Source of the DNA: JAFGBZ01 sp043817715
GTDB lineage: Archaea > Iainarchaeota > Iainarchaeia > Iainarchaeales > JAFGBZ01
Direction of reading: 5' to 3'
NCBI GenBank assembly: GCA_043817715.1
Contig: JBDRGO010000067.1
Location: 1-16,805, forward strand
DNA: 16,805 nt
The notes below the pieces were generated by a model that was not told where the DNA came from, did not search any database, and saw only the letters and a program-made list of their open reading frames with translations. Positions 7,142-13,923 of this stretch are shown piece by piece. The first letter of the stretch is position 1, and the number at the start of each line of letters is the position of its first letter. The position numbers and the translations under genes were made by a program.

Positions 7142-7618
7142 TCAATGAATCATGTATTTTTTCAGAAAAACATAATTTAAAACTGCTTTTTTCCAGTGAA
7201 ATTCCCCTGCAAGACGATCCATTCCTGCCGCACGAAAATCATTGGAAATCAATTTATTATCAAGTCCGGCATCATAAGATGATTTAATTAAATCAAATTC
7301 TTTTTCTTCTTTCTGCATCATTTCGTTCAGTTCATGTGATTTAGCTTTCCAGCATTCTTCAGCAAATTCATGCACTTTGCGCCGGAATTCCAGATTATGT
7401 TCTGCTTTTTCATTTATTATATTAATGTCATGCATTAAATCAACCTCAGGAATCAATGCCTTCAAATGAAAATAATCAAGATTAACATTTGGATTAAGGC
7501 GCGAAAATTCAGAAACATTTAGAATGTCTCGGTCTTTTTTTACGCGCGTGAAAAAATCAAATCCATGTTTTTCTTCTTGCAAAGATTTCTTTTGCAATGG
7601 CTTTTTTTGCGCTTTCAT
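7142..7618 (-). CDS. Hypothetical charged helical protein
   Basis: 158 residues, no signal peptide and no membrane segment. The N-terminus is Lys/Gln-rich (two K-K-x-L-Q-like blocks in residues 4-16). The middle has several Asp/His/Asn positions (N-V-N-L-D-Y-F-H-L-K). Residues 70-110 form a strongly charged helix with Glu/Lys pairs, and the end is aromatic and basic (F-L-K-K-Y-M-I-H). No domain was recognised. The start ATG at 7618 has only a weak upstream GTGGTTT. A TATA-like GTTTAAATAATG on the minus strand near 7651-7662 predicts a leader of about 12 bases. It is divergent from the HerA-like gene and shares its short intergenic promoter region, so co-regulation is possible. Confidence 0.7.
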   Translation of the reverse strand: MKAQKKPLQKKSLQEEKHGFDFFTRVKKDRDILNVSEFSRLNPNVNLDYFHLKALIPEVDLMHDINIINEKAEHNLEFRRKVHEFAEECWKAKSHELNEMMQKEEKEFDLIKSSYDAGLDNKLISNDFRAAGMDRLAGEFHWKKAVLNYVFLKKYMIH

Positions 7619-7650
7619 TCTTCAAACCACTTAATTAATTAAAAACAACA

Positions 7651-7669
7651 CATTATTTAAACTTAAAAG
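7651..7669. promoter_or_regulatory. Divergent promoter region between the helical protein and HerA-like genes
   Basis: The 83-base gap holds AT-rich TATA candidates for both directions: minus-strand GTTTAAATAATG (start site near 7630) and plus-strand ACTTAAAAG (start site near 7690). Both predict leaders of only about 10 to 12 bases. The boxes overlap, so initiation in the two directions may be mutually exclusive. Confidence 0.4.
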
Positions 7670-7701
7670 AAACAATTATTAAGAAAAAAAAGCTTGTTTT
7701 A

Positions 7702-9213
7702 ATGGGTTTGGGAATGCAGTTGTTTAAGTTAAGGGAAGGGCCATGGAAAGAGCTTTTTACAGGCAGTTTTCAGGAATATGAAACAGCCATTTATTTTAAT
7801 CCTGATTCAGTGCTTTTAATTTTTATTTTTGAAAAAGAAAAAGGAAAAATTTCAGGGGCAGTAATTGAAACATATAAGGCATTTTATCTGGAAGGGGAAA
7901 CAGAGCAATTCATTTCCACTTTGCCAAGAAACATTTTAATGCTTTACAAGCATTCAGAGGAAGCAAACCAGAAATTCATGCTGTTGGCAGGAAAACCTGC
8001 TTACATTGAATGGATTGAAGAAAAAGTGCAGGCGCAGGTGGATGAACAGTTAAAGAAACTGAATGTTTCAACAAAAGCAATTAAGGACATTTCAAAGGCA
8101 TATGATTTGAATTTAATTGAATTAAATAATGCGGAAAAAGAAGCAAGAGATGCATTTTTTTCCGAGCCATTAATGGTTCCATTAACTGTTACTTCAAAGT
8201 ACCCTGAAAAAAACACAGGCCCAAGCAATTTGTTTGATGAAAAAGAAGTAATGATTGGATTAAGCAGGGAAGGGCAGAAATTAATCGAGCCAATGAGCCT
8301 GCTTCCTACAGTGCTTGTAACTGACGGAAATGAAAAAGAAAGAAGAAACATCATGCATATTTTATGCGAAAACGCAATGCTTGCAGGAAGTTCAGTGATT
8401 GTATTTGACTTTAATGCTGAATTCAACGGCTTGGGGCAGGCAAACCCTGAACCGGAAAAACTAATCAATGCAAAAGTTGAATCAGAGCCAATCGGGTTTC
8501 CTACAAAAAAAATGACTCCAGCAAAAAATTTATTCATTGAATTCGGACTGATTAATCCAAAGGCATTGAATGAATTCATCGGAACAGGAAAAAGCAAGGA
8601 AAGCGAATTAATTGAAAAAGAATTTAATGCAAAAAATCCTGAATCATTAAGGCAGTTAATTGAAGAACTCAAAAAAAGGCCTGAAACAGAGGAATTCAGC
8701 GATTATGAAATCCATAAGGCAAAAAGAATCCTTCAATTAATTTCACAACATTACCAAAAAACCATTGGAAAAAACGATTTAGAGGAATTAACCAAGGGAT
8801 GGCTTCAGGGAATGGGAAAAGCACTGCTTCTTGAATTAAATGAATCAGATGAAAAAACAAGGCAACTGCTTGCCTATTCAGTATTGAAGCTTCTGCTGAA
8901 TTCATTCAAAGGACTGGGAAAAACAAAGAAAAAAAAACTGATTATTGCAATTCCGCAGGCAAACAAACTTTTCCCAAAAGAAGACGCCACAAAAATGCAG
9001 AAAGACCTTTCCTTAATGCTTTCAGAATTAACCGAATACGGAGTTGGTTACTTCATTGAAACAAAAACAAAAATTGATATTGCAATGGAATTAAATGAAA
9101 AAACAGAGGCAAAAATAGGAGTAATAAAAGAAAACGACATTGCAGTGCAATTAAAGAACAAGAAAAGTTATAGGGCAGTTTTAAGGCCAGCATTAAGCCA
9201 GATTAAAGAATAA
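7702..9213 (+). CDS. HerA/DUF87-like P-loop protein with degenerate Walker motifs
   Basis: 503 residues. Residues 1-110 form an alpha/beta N-terminal domain, followed by a charged helix (about 108-150). A HerA/FtsK-superfamily core follows. Its landmarks align: the pre-Walker strand I-G-L-S-R-E-G-Q-K, the P-loop position L-V-T-D-G-N-E-K-E-R-R at 205-215, the strand V-I-V-F-D-F-N-A-E-F (Asp236, Glu240; family V-x-F-D-x-x-x-E-Y), a long variable insertion, the strand L-I-I-A-I-P-Q-A-N (413-421; family D/E-E-A-H), and Y-G-V-G-Y-F-I-E-T. The glycine-lysine-serine/threonine of Walker A is gone, and both Walker B acids are replaced by Pro418-Gln419, so ATP hydrolysis is unlikely. Two ATGs (7702, 7714) are possible starts. 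It sits between coiled-coil genes. A structural or regulatory role is inferred. Confidence 0.75.
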   Translation: MGLGMQLFKLREGPWKELFTGSFQEYETAIYFNPDSVLLIFIFEKEKGKISGAVIETYKAFYLEGETEQFISTLPRNILMLYKHSEEANQKFMLLAGKPAYIEWIEEKVQAQVDEQLKKLNVSTKAIKDISKAYDLNLIELNNAEKEARDAFFSEPLMVPLTVTSKYPEKNTGPSNLFDEKEVMIGLSREGQKLIEPMSLLPTVLVTDGNEKERRNIMHILCENAMLAGSSVIVFDFNAEFNGLGQANPEPEKLINAKVESEPIGFPTKKMTPAKNLFIEFGLINPKALNEFIGTGKSKESELIEKEFNAKNPESLRQLIEELKKRPETEEFSDYEIHKAKRILQLISQHYQKTIGKNDLEELTKGWLQGMGKALLLELNESDEKTRQLLAYSVLKLLLNSFKGLGKTKKKKLIIAIPQANKLFPKEDATKMQKDLSLMLSELTEYGVGYFIETKTKIDIAMELNEKTEAKIGVIKENDIAVQLKNKKSYRAVLRPALSQIKE

Positions 9214-9246
9214 AAAACAATTAAAAAAAAAACAATTAATTTATTC

Positions 9247-9268
9247 AAATAATTTCAAATTATTTTTT
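9247..9268 (+). terminator. Possible terminator after the HerA-like gene
   Basis: A perfect inverted repeat, AAATAATTT then C then AAATTATTT, is followed by a T run (9263-9268), 34 bases after the stop. It folds as a weak A/T stem, and the T run fits archaeal termination. Because it is nearly symmetric it might serve the convergent coiled-coil gene too. Confidence 0.45.
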
Positions 9269-9320
9269 AAAAATCAATTTCTCAAAATTAATCCGCTTTT
9301 CAATTTCAATTAAGTATCAT

Positions 9321-9373
9321 TTTTTCAGCTCTGCTTTAAACAGCAAATTTTTCAGTTCTACTTAAACAGAAAT
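9321..9373. repeat. Imperfect 27-base tandem repeat
   Basis: TTTTTCAG-C/T-TCT repeats: copy one is at 9321-9347 and copy two, with one base missing, is at about 9348-9373. The shared landmarks are TTTTTCAG, TTAAACAG and AAA. It lies just beyond the stop of the convergent coiled-coil gene. The role is unknown. Confidence 0.6.
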
Positions 9374-9394
9374 TTCAAACTATTTTCAATCAAT

Positions 9395-9871
9395 TCATTT
9401 CTTCTTCATTTTTTCTTCCATTTTTCTTTCAATGAATTTTTCTGCACTCTTAATATTCATTAATTCAACAGGATTGATGGAATCAACAACAAATTTTAAT
9501 TCCTCGAATTCCTCCCTTGAAACAAAAGAATCCTTTAACTGCCCCATTAATGCCTCTAATTCCATTAATTTTTCGGAATTCCTTGCAAGAGTATCGCTTA
9601 ATTCAGAAATGCTTTCCTGAAAGCCGGAAACATTTCCGCCATCCTTGCCTGCTTCAGAAACCCTTTTATCCAATGCATTCAGCTTCTTGTTCAAAACAAG
9701 CAGATTTCTTCCGAGAATTTTCTCATTCCTAACCACATAATTCATTTTCTGGCTTAAAACCAATAAAGAAGAATTCAACGACTTGAATTCATTTGAGCTT
9801 GCGGAAAAAACATCTCCCGCACCCTGCTCTTTTCCTTTAGAAGGCCTTGCCCTCCCATGAACCCTCGGCAT
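9395..9871 (-). CDS. Small coiled-coil protein
   Basis: 158 residues. The basic N-terminus (M-P-R-V-H-G-R-A-R-P-S-K-G-K) is followed by a Ser/Ala linker. A long coiled coil (about residues 30-125) has heptads such as L-N-K-K-L-N-A-L-D-K-R and L-S-D-T-L-A-R-N-S-E-K-L. Then come F-V-S-R-E-E-F-E-E-L-K and V-D-S-I-N-P-V-E-L-M, and a Lys-rich end (M-K-K-K). ATG 9871 is chosen over TTG 9877 because GTGAT (9877-9881) lies 5 nt upstream, the spacing used elsewhere here. The S-R-E-E-F-x-E-L-K plus I-N-P block suggests a conserved archaeal accessory family, loosely recalling archaellum ArlC/D-type coiled coils, but that is not firm. It converges with the pseudo-HerA gene and is divergent from the polymerase. 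Confidence 0.75.
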   Translation of the reverse strand: MPRVHGRARPSKGKEQGAGDVFSASSNEFKSLNSSLLVLSQKMNYVVRNEKILGRNLLVLNKKLNALDKRVSEAGKDGGNVSGFQESISELSDTLARNSEKLMELEALMGQLKDSFVSREEFEELKFVVDSINPVELMNIKSAEKFIERKMEEKMKKK

Positions 9872-9881
9872 CAGCAATCAC

Positions 9882-9916
9882 TTAAATTTAAAACCAATTA
9901 ACACTAAATAAATATA
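9882..9916. promoter_or_regulatory. Overlapping divergent promoters for the coiled-coil and polymerase genes
   Basis: On the plus strand TTAAATTTAAAAC (9882-9894) is centred about 28 bases before the polymerase ATG at 9917, which predicts a leaderless message; no ribosome-binding site precedes that ATG. On the minus strand an ATTATATTTATTTAG stretch (about 9903-9917) predicts initiation near 9884 and a leader of about 13 bases with GTGAT. The two boxes sit in 45 bases between divergent start codons. Confidence 0.5.
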
Positions 9917-12580
9917 ATGAATAAAAGCAAACAAGTAAATAAAGCTAATGGAATCCAGCAGGAAACCACACAAACAAACAAAGCCAGCGGAATCCAGCAG
10001 GAAACCAAACATGCAAACAAAATCAACGGAATACTGCTTGATGCAGGATATACAAGCCCTGAAGGCAATGACTCAATAATAATGCTTTTTATTAAAACAA
10101 AAAAAGGAATTGAAAGCGTTTACGACAGGGAATTCCGCCCTTACCTGTATGCAAAAACAAATGACTTCGAAAAAGCAGTGAATGAAATCAATTCAATGAA
10201 ACTCGAAGAAGGGCATAAAATCCTGAAAACAGAAAAAGCGGAAAAAGAAAATGAAAAAAATTTAGTGAAAATAACATTCAATTCAACAATGGCTTTAAGC
10301 AGAACACGCGAAATGCTTGCCGAATTAAGCTCAATAACCGAAATAACCGAATCAGACATACTTTACCCTAAAAGATATTTGCTGGACAAAAACCTCACTT
10401 TACTGAATAAAATTGAAATAGAAACAGAAGAAGAAAATGAAGAAATAAAAAAAGAAAAAGAAGCAAAGGAAAAAGAAAATAAAAGCAAAGAAGAAAAAGA
10501 AAACAGCCGAAAAGAATTAAAAGAAAATAAAGGCAGAGAAGAAAAAGAAAGCAATGAAAACGAAAATAAAAGCGATGAAAAAAAAATCAAATGGATTAAA
10601 TCAATTAAGGAAACCGAATTAATTGATTCCTTAAGCGAACTGAATCTTGCAGCATTTGATTTGGAAACATATTCAGGAAAAGGATTCAGCAATCCAGAAC
10701 ATGATCCAATACTGATGATTTCTGTTTCAACAGGAAAAAAATCCCTATGCATGACATACAAAAAGGAATTCCAAAAAGTGAAAAACACAAAAGTGCTGAA
10801 AAACGAAAAAGAAATGATTGAATTCTTTATAAAATACCTGAATGAACTCAAGCCAGATGTATTAATTACATATAATGGAGATGGATTTGATTTTCCTTAT
10901 TTAAGGGAAAGGGCAAAACAGTTAAAAGTAAAGCTGGAAATGGGCTTTGAAGGGACAGAGCCTACAACCAAAAGAATTTCGATTTTTACCGCGGAAAAAT
11001 TAAAGGGCGTACAGCATCTGGATGCATTCCAGATGACAAAGTTTCTTGTTGCAATTGCGGCAATCAATTCCCCAAGGCTGGATTTAGAATCAGTTATAAC
11101 TGCTGTTTTTGGGGTAAAAAAAGAAAAAGTCCATGCAAAAGAAATAAATGAAATATGGGAAACAGGAAAAAAAATTGAAAAGCTGGTGAAATACAATAAT
11201 GAGGACTCTGAATATACGGTAAAGCTTGCTGAACGGTTTCTGCCTTTAATAATTGAAATAGGAAAATTAACCAAGCAAAGCATTTTTGACGCTTCAAGAG
11301 CAAGCAGTTCACAGAATGTTGAAAACCTATTGATGCAGGAAAGCATTAAAAGAAATGAATTAATTCCCAACAAGCCAAGGGAAGGAGAAGTCACAAAAAG
11401 AAGGCTTTCACCAATTAAAGGCGGGTATGTGAAAGAACCGATTCCAGGACTGCATGAAAACATTGCAGTGCTTGATTTTAGGAGCTTATATCCCAGCATT
11501 ATAATTTCACATAATGTTTCACCTGAAACATTCAATTGCGGGCATGGAAAATGCATGAATGGAAAAAATATTTCCCCTGAAGGGCATTATTTCTGCGGAG
11601 AAAAAAAAGGATTAATGCCTGAAGCGCTGGAAAAAATACTGAATAAAAGAATTGAAATCAAAAAAGAATTAAAAAATGAAAAAAATGAGGAAAAACGAAA
11701 AGTATTGGATGCACGACAGCATGCATTGAAGATTCTTTTGAATTCATCTTATGGAACCCTTATTTTTCCCCGTTTTAGATGGTACTGCAGGGAATGCGGA
11801 AAAAGCATCACTGCATGGGCAAGAAAATACATCCAGAATGTGCTGGAAGAAGCGGAAAAGCAGGGGTTTATTCCATTATATTCAGATACAGACTCGTCAT
11901 TTTTAATTCTCCCGAAAAACAAGGCAAAAAAAGATGTCCTTGAATTTGTTGAATTCATTAATTCAAAGCTTCCGGGGGCAATGGAACTGGAGTTTGAGGG
12001 ATTTTTTAAAAGAGGCATTTTTGTCACAAAAAAAGAAGGCGGAGCAGCAAAAAAAAGATATGCATTAATTGATTTTGAAAACAGGATTAAAATTGTGGGA
12101 TTTGAAGCAGTAAGAAGGGACTGGTCAAAAATTGCAAAAAAAACCCAAAGCAAAGCGCTTGAAATGATACTGAAAGAAGGCAATCCAAAAAAAGCAATTG
12201 AATTAGTTAAAAAAACAATTAAGGATTTAAGGGAAGGAAATGTTTCAAAAGAGGATTTGATTATTTTAACCAAATTAACGAAGCCGATTTCAAAATATGA
12301 AAATACTTCCCCGCATCTTGAAGCCGCAAAAAAAGCAATTCAAAAAGGAAAAGCAATTTCACAAGGAACAATGATTGATTTCATCATCACTTCAAAAGGA
12401 AAAAGCATTTCAGAAAAAAGCGAAATGAGCGAATTCGTTCAAGAAGGAGATTACGACAAGGACTACTACATTGAACACCAAATCATCCCCTCAGTGCAAA
12501 GGATTCTGGAAGAACTGGGTTACTCAAAACAGGACTTACTGATTGGAGGAAAGCAGAAGACATTGTTTTCATTTAAATGA
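9917..12580 (+). CDS. polB: Archaeal family B DNA polymerase
   Basis: 887 residues, longer than the usual 770-800. After a repeat-bearing extension comes the N-domain start (G38-I-L-L-D) and F-R-P-Y-L-Y-A. The exonuclease motifs are intact: F-D248-L-E250, Y-N-G-D-G-F-D325 and Y426-N-N-E-D430. The polymerase motifs are also intact: motif A D520-F-R-S-L-Y-P-S, motif B K605-I-L-L-N-S-S-Y-G613, motif C Y-S-D657-T-D659-S, then K-K-R-Y-A and V-R-R-D-W-S in the palm/thumb. W-Y-C-R-E-C keeps the Cys pair typical of archaeal enzymes, and the N-C-G-H-G-K-C...F-C patch near residue 542 is unusually Cys-rich. The C-terminal Q-K-T-L-F-S-F-K is a PCNA-interacting (PIP) motif. Two oddities are a 13-residue N-terminal tandem repeat and a Lys/Glu-rich insertion (residues 167-223). 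It should be an active proofreading replicative or repair polymerase. No intein was seen. Confidence 0.97.
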   Translation: MNKSKQVNKANGIQQETTQTNKASGIQQETKHANKINGILLDAGYTSPEGNDSIIMLFIKTKKGIESVYDREFRPYLYAKTNDFEKAVNEINSMKLEEGHKILKTEKAEKENEKNLVKITFNSTMALSRTREMLAELSSITEITESDILYPKRYLLDKNLTLLNKIEIETEEENEEIKKEKEAKEKENKSKEEKENSRKELKENKGREEKESNENENKSDEKKIKWIKSIKETELIDSLSELNLAAFDLETYSGKGFSNPEHDPILMISVSTGKKSLCMTYKKEFQKVKNTKVLKNEKEMIEFFIKYLNELKPDVLITYNGDGFDFPYLRERAKQLKVKLEMGFEGTEPTTKRISIFTAEKLKGVQHLDAFQMTKFLVAIAAINSPRLDLESVITAVFGVKKEKVHAKEINEIWETGKKIEKLVKYNNEDSEYTVKLAERFLPLIIEIGKLTKQSIFDASRASSSQNVENLLMQESIKRNELIPNKPREGEVTKRRLSPIKGGYVKEPIPGLHENIAVLDFRSLYPSIIISHNVSPETFNCGHGKCMNGKNISPEGHYFCGEKKGLMPEALEKILNKRIEIKKELKNEKNEEKRKVLDARQHALKILLNSSYGTLIFPRFRWYCRECGKSITAWARKYIQNVLEEAEKQGFIPLYSDTDSSFLILPKNKAKKDVLEFVEFINSKLPGAMELEFEGFFKRGIFVTKKEGGAAKKRYALIDFENRIKIVGFEAVRRDWSKIAKKTQSKALEMILKEGNPKKAIELVKKTIKDLREGNVSKEDLIILTKLTKPISKYENTSPHLEAAKKAIQKGKAISQGTMIDFIITSKGKSISEKSEMSEFVQEGDYDKDYYIEHQIIPSVQRILEELGYSKQDLLIGGKQKTLFSFK
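9938..10054 (+). repeat. 39-bp (13-codon) tandem repeat at the polymerase N-terminus
   Basis: Three in-frame units begin at 9938, 9977 and 10016 (residues 8-20, 21-33, 34-46). The first two encode N-K-A-N/S-G-I-Q-Q-E-T and share an identical 18-base block; the third is the authentic domain start, N-K-I-N-G-I-L-L-D. The repeat therefore looks like a duplication of the gene's own beginning that later diverged. Confidence 0.85.
10415..10585 (+). other. Lys/Glu-rich insertion in the polymerase
   Basis: Codons 167-223 encode an almost uninterrupted Glu/Lys/Asn run built from GAA, AAA and AAT codons. It lies between the N-domain and exonuclease motif I, where other archaeal enzymes have a short connection. 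The low-complexity GAAAAA-type sequence suggests replication slippage and a flexible, highly charged linker. Confidence 0.8.
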
Positions 12581-12758
12581 AAAAAAAAGAATTAAAATAA
12601 AAAAAATGCAAAAAAAAACAAAACCAAAAAAAACAAATTAATTCAAAAAAAATCAAACCAATTAAAACCAAATTAAAAAAACCAAAAAAAAATTAAAACA
12701 ATTACCAAAAAAACTAAAAACAACCAATTACCAAAAAAACTAATTCAAAAAAAGTTTT

Positions 12759-12830
12759 TACAAATCAAATTTTCTGGTTAATCCAGAAAAAAATTACAAA
12801 TCAAATTTTCAGATTAATTCAAAAAAGAGC
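12759..12830. repeat. 36-bp imperfect tandem repeat with a hairpin
   Basis: Both copies begin TACAAATCAAATTTTC (12759 and 12795) and differ at about eight positions afterwards. Copy one carries the seven-pair stem TTTCTGG/CCAGAAA, which copy two has lost. The T runs here are the first beyond the polymerase stop, so transcription may end in this block. Confidence 0.75.
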
Positions 12831-13012
12831 AGTAAAATAAAATTTATTTTTTAAATTCTTAATGAAAAATAATTTTCGGAATGAAGCGAACAATTTAAAT
12901 AAATTCCTCTTTTTCTACATAATTTCGTTGTTTTTTAGTGTTTTTTTCCACTCCCTAGTAATAAAACGCCTTGATTTGCCGAATAATGCCATTATACGAC
13001 GTTTCCTAAGGC

Positions 13013-13060
13013 TTTTATACTATGAGACCCCCAAATATAAAGGGTAACCCTATAGGAGGG
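13013..13060 (+). promoter_or_regulatory. Promoter, leader palindromes and strong ribosome-binding site of the 262-residue secreted protein
   Basis: TTTTATAC (13013-13020) is a TATA candidate predicting initiation near 13043. GGAGGG (13055-13060) lies 5 nt before ATG 13066, the strongest Shine-Dalgarno site in the window. Between them, ACCC (13027-13030), AGGGT (13041-13045), ACCCT (13047-13051) and AGGG (13057-13060) can pair in alternative ways, and the last pairing would cover the Shine-Dalgarno site. Confidence 0.5.
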
Positions 13061-13065
13061 AAAAA

Positions 13066-13854
13066 ATGAAGAAAAAAATACTATTTCTGACCACAGGGAT
13101 TTTAATTTTATTAATGCTAATTAGCGTAAGCGCTCAAACAGGAATGCTTACCCAAAAAACACAATTAAAAAATTCAAAAAGCATAAAACTGAATTCAAAT
13201 GAACTAATGGCTCCAATGCGAGGAAACAGAGACCCAGTTCCATGCACAGGCGACATACTATCATGCGAAGTCAACCTATACCCAGTGATGGATAGCATGG
13301 AAATCGACTGCACTACCCTTGATCCAATAATCGGCGGAGAGCCATGCACTTATTATATGCATTTAATGAATAATGGAAGCCAGCAAAGAAGCATTAATGC
13401 AACAACACATGTATTTGACATTGCAGGAAATCCATTCACTTTCCACACACCTACCTATACCAGAAACGAAAAATCACGCACCATACCAGAAACACTTGCA
13501 ACATTCCAACAGGAATATGCATTAACTGATGACGATGTAGAAACATGTGAAATTGTTTATCAGGGACAAACGCTGATATCCTATGAGTGTGAACTCACAG
13601 GATTTACAGATTTTGCCGAACATGTAAATGAAGCCAGTGAACAAGACAACAAGCAAAGAGAAACATTTATTGCAATCAAATTCTTAACCAAGTATAAAGA
13701 CTGGGATTTGGTAAAGAAAATAAAAGAAGAATACTATGCAAAGAAAAATATATCAAAAAACAAAGCAATTAAAACAAATAAAATAAAAATCAAAAAAGCA
13801 GAATCAGTCAGAACAAAAATTAAGAACACAATGAAAAAAATAAAATTAAAATAA
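13066..13854 (+). CDS. Secreted protein with Lys-rich C-terminal tail
   Basis: 262 residues. A clear signal peptide (K-K-K then residues 5-22 hydrophobic, cleavage likely after Ala23 before Gln24) directs export. The mature region has six cysteines (from Cys60 and Cys67 onward), enough for three disulfides, in a beta-rich domain to about residue 185 with sequons such as N-G-S and N-A-T. The last about 60 residues are strongly basic (repeated K-K-I-K, N-K, K-I-K-K) with no hydrophobic anchor. Such a tail could bind polyanions such as nucleic acid or surface polymers; this is inferred. It is preceded by the strongest ribosome-binding site here and followed by its own terminator, so it is probably a single, well-expressed gene. 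No family is recognised. Confidence 0.85.
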   Translation: MKKKILFLTTGILILLMLISVSAQTGMLTQKTQLKNSKSIKLNSNELMAPMRGNRDPVPCTGDILSCEVNLYPVMDSMEIDCTTLDPIIGGEPCTYYMHLMNNGSQQRSINATTHVFDIAGNPFTFHTPTYTRNEKSRTIPETLATFQQEYALTDDDVETCEIVYQGQTLISYECELTGFTDFAEHVNEASEQDNKQRETFIAIKFLTKYKDWDLVKKIKEEYYAKKNISKNKAIKTNKIKIKKAESVRTKIKNTMKKIKLK

Positions 13855-13893
13855 AAAGCCTGAAAAAAAGGCTTTTTCTTATTCTTTTTTTCT
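13853..13893 (+). terminator. Hairpin and T-run terminator
   Basis: AAAAAGCC (13853-13860) and GGCTTTTT (13870-13877) form a perfect eight-pair stem with a nine-base loop, followed by T-rich sequence to 13893. The left arm overlaps the stop codon of the secreted protein. The layout resembles an intrinsic terminator; the T tract alone would suffice in archaea. Confidence 0.7.
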
Positions 13894-13923
13894 TAAAACA
13901 AAAAGAAACAATTAAAAACAAAA

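Larger units (their letters stand above)
12581..13065. other. 485-base repeat-rich gap without a supported gene
   Basis: The first part is extremely A-rich: 12609-12753 contains no G at all on the plus strand, and hardly any T run exists until 12755. CAATTACCAAAAAAACTAA occurs twice (12699-12717 and 12725-12743). A 36-bp imperfect tandem repeat follows at 12759-12830, whose first copy contains the stem TTTCTGG-TTAAT-CCAGAAA (12771-12789). The last 110 bases are less AT-rich, with inverted repeats (GCCTT near 12967 with AAGGC near 13008) leading into the next promoter. A 61-codon frame at 12862-13047 is not supported. Confidence 0.75.

Noticed and set aside
8001..8672. Minus-strand Ser/Phe/Asn-rich frame of 223 codons
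   Set aside because: It lies wholly inside the HerA-like gene, whose recognisable core strands establish the plus strand; no ribosome-binding site.
10363..10851. Minus-strand Ser/Phe-rich frame of 162 codons inside polB
   Set aside because: It is the antisense of the Lys/Glu-rich coding strand; GAA/AAA codons read backwards as TTC/TTT. The polymerase motifs prove the plus strand.
9917..12580. Intein in polB
   Set aside because: Motifs A, B and C are uninterrupted and the extra length is fully explained by the N-terminal repeat and charged insertion; no splicing-junction Cys/Ser and His-Asn pair was seen.
12960..13020. tRNA or box C/D RNA in the less AT-rich gap segment
   Set aside because: No cloverleaf arms, no T-loop consensus and no C or D box pair at suitable spacing could be found.
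12862..13047. 61-codon plus-strand frame with a hydrophobic stretch
   Set aside because: It has no ribosome-binding site, lies in very AT-rich sequence that gives hydrophobic Phe/Ile/Leu by chance, and contains the TATA box and probable start site of the next gene.
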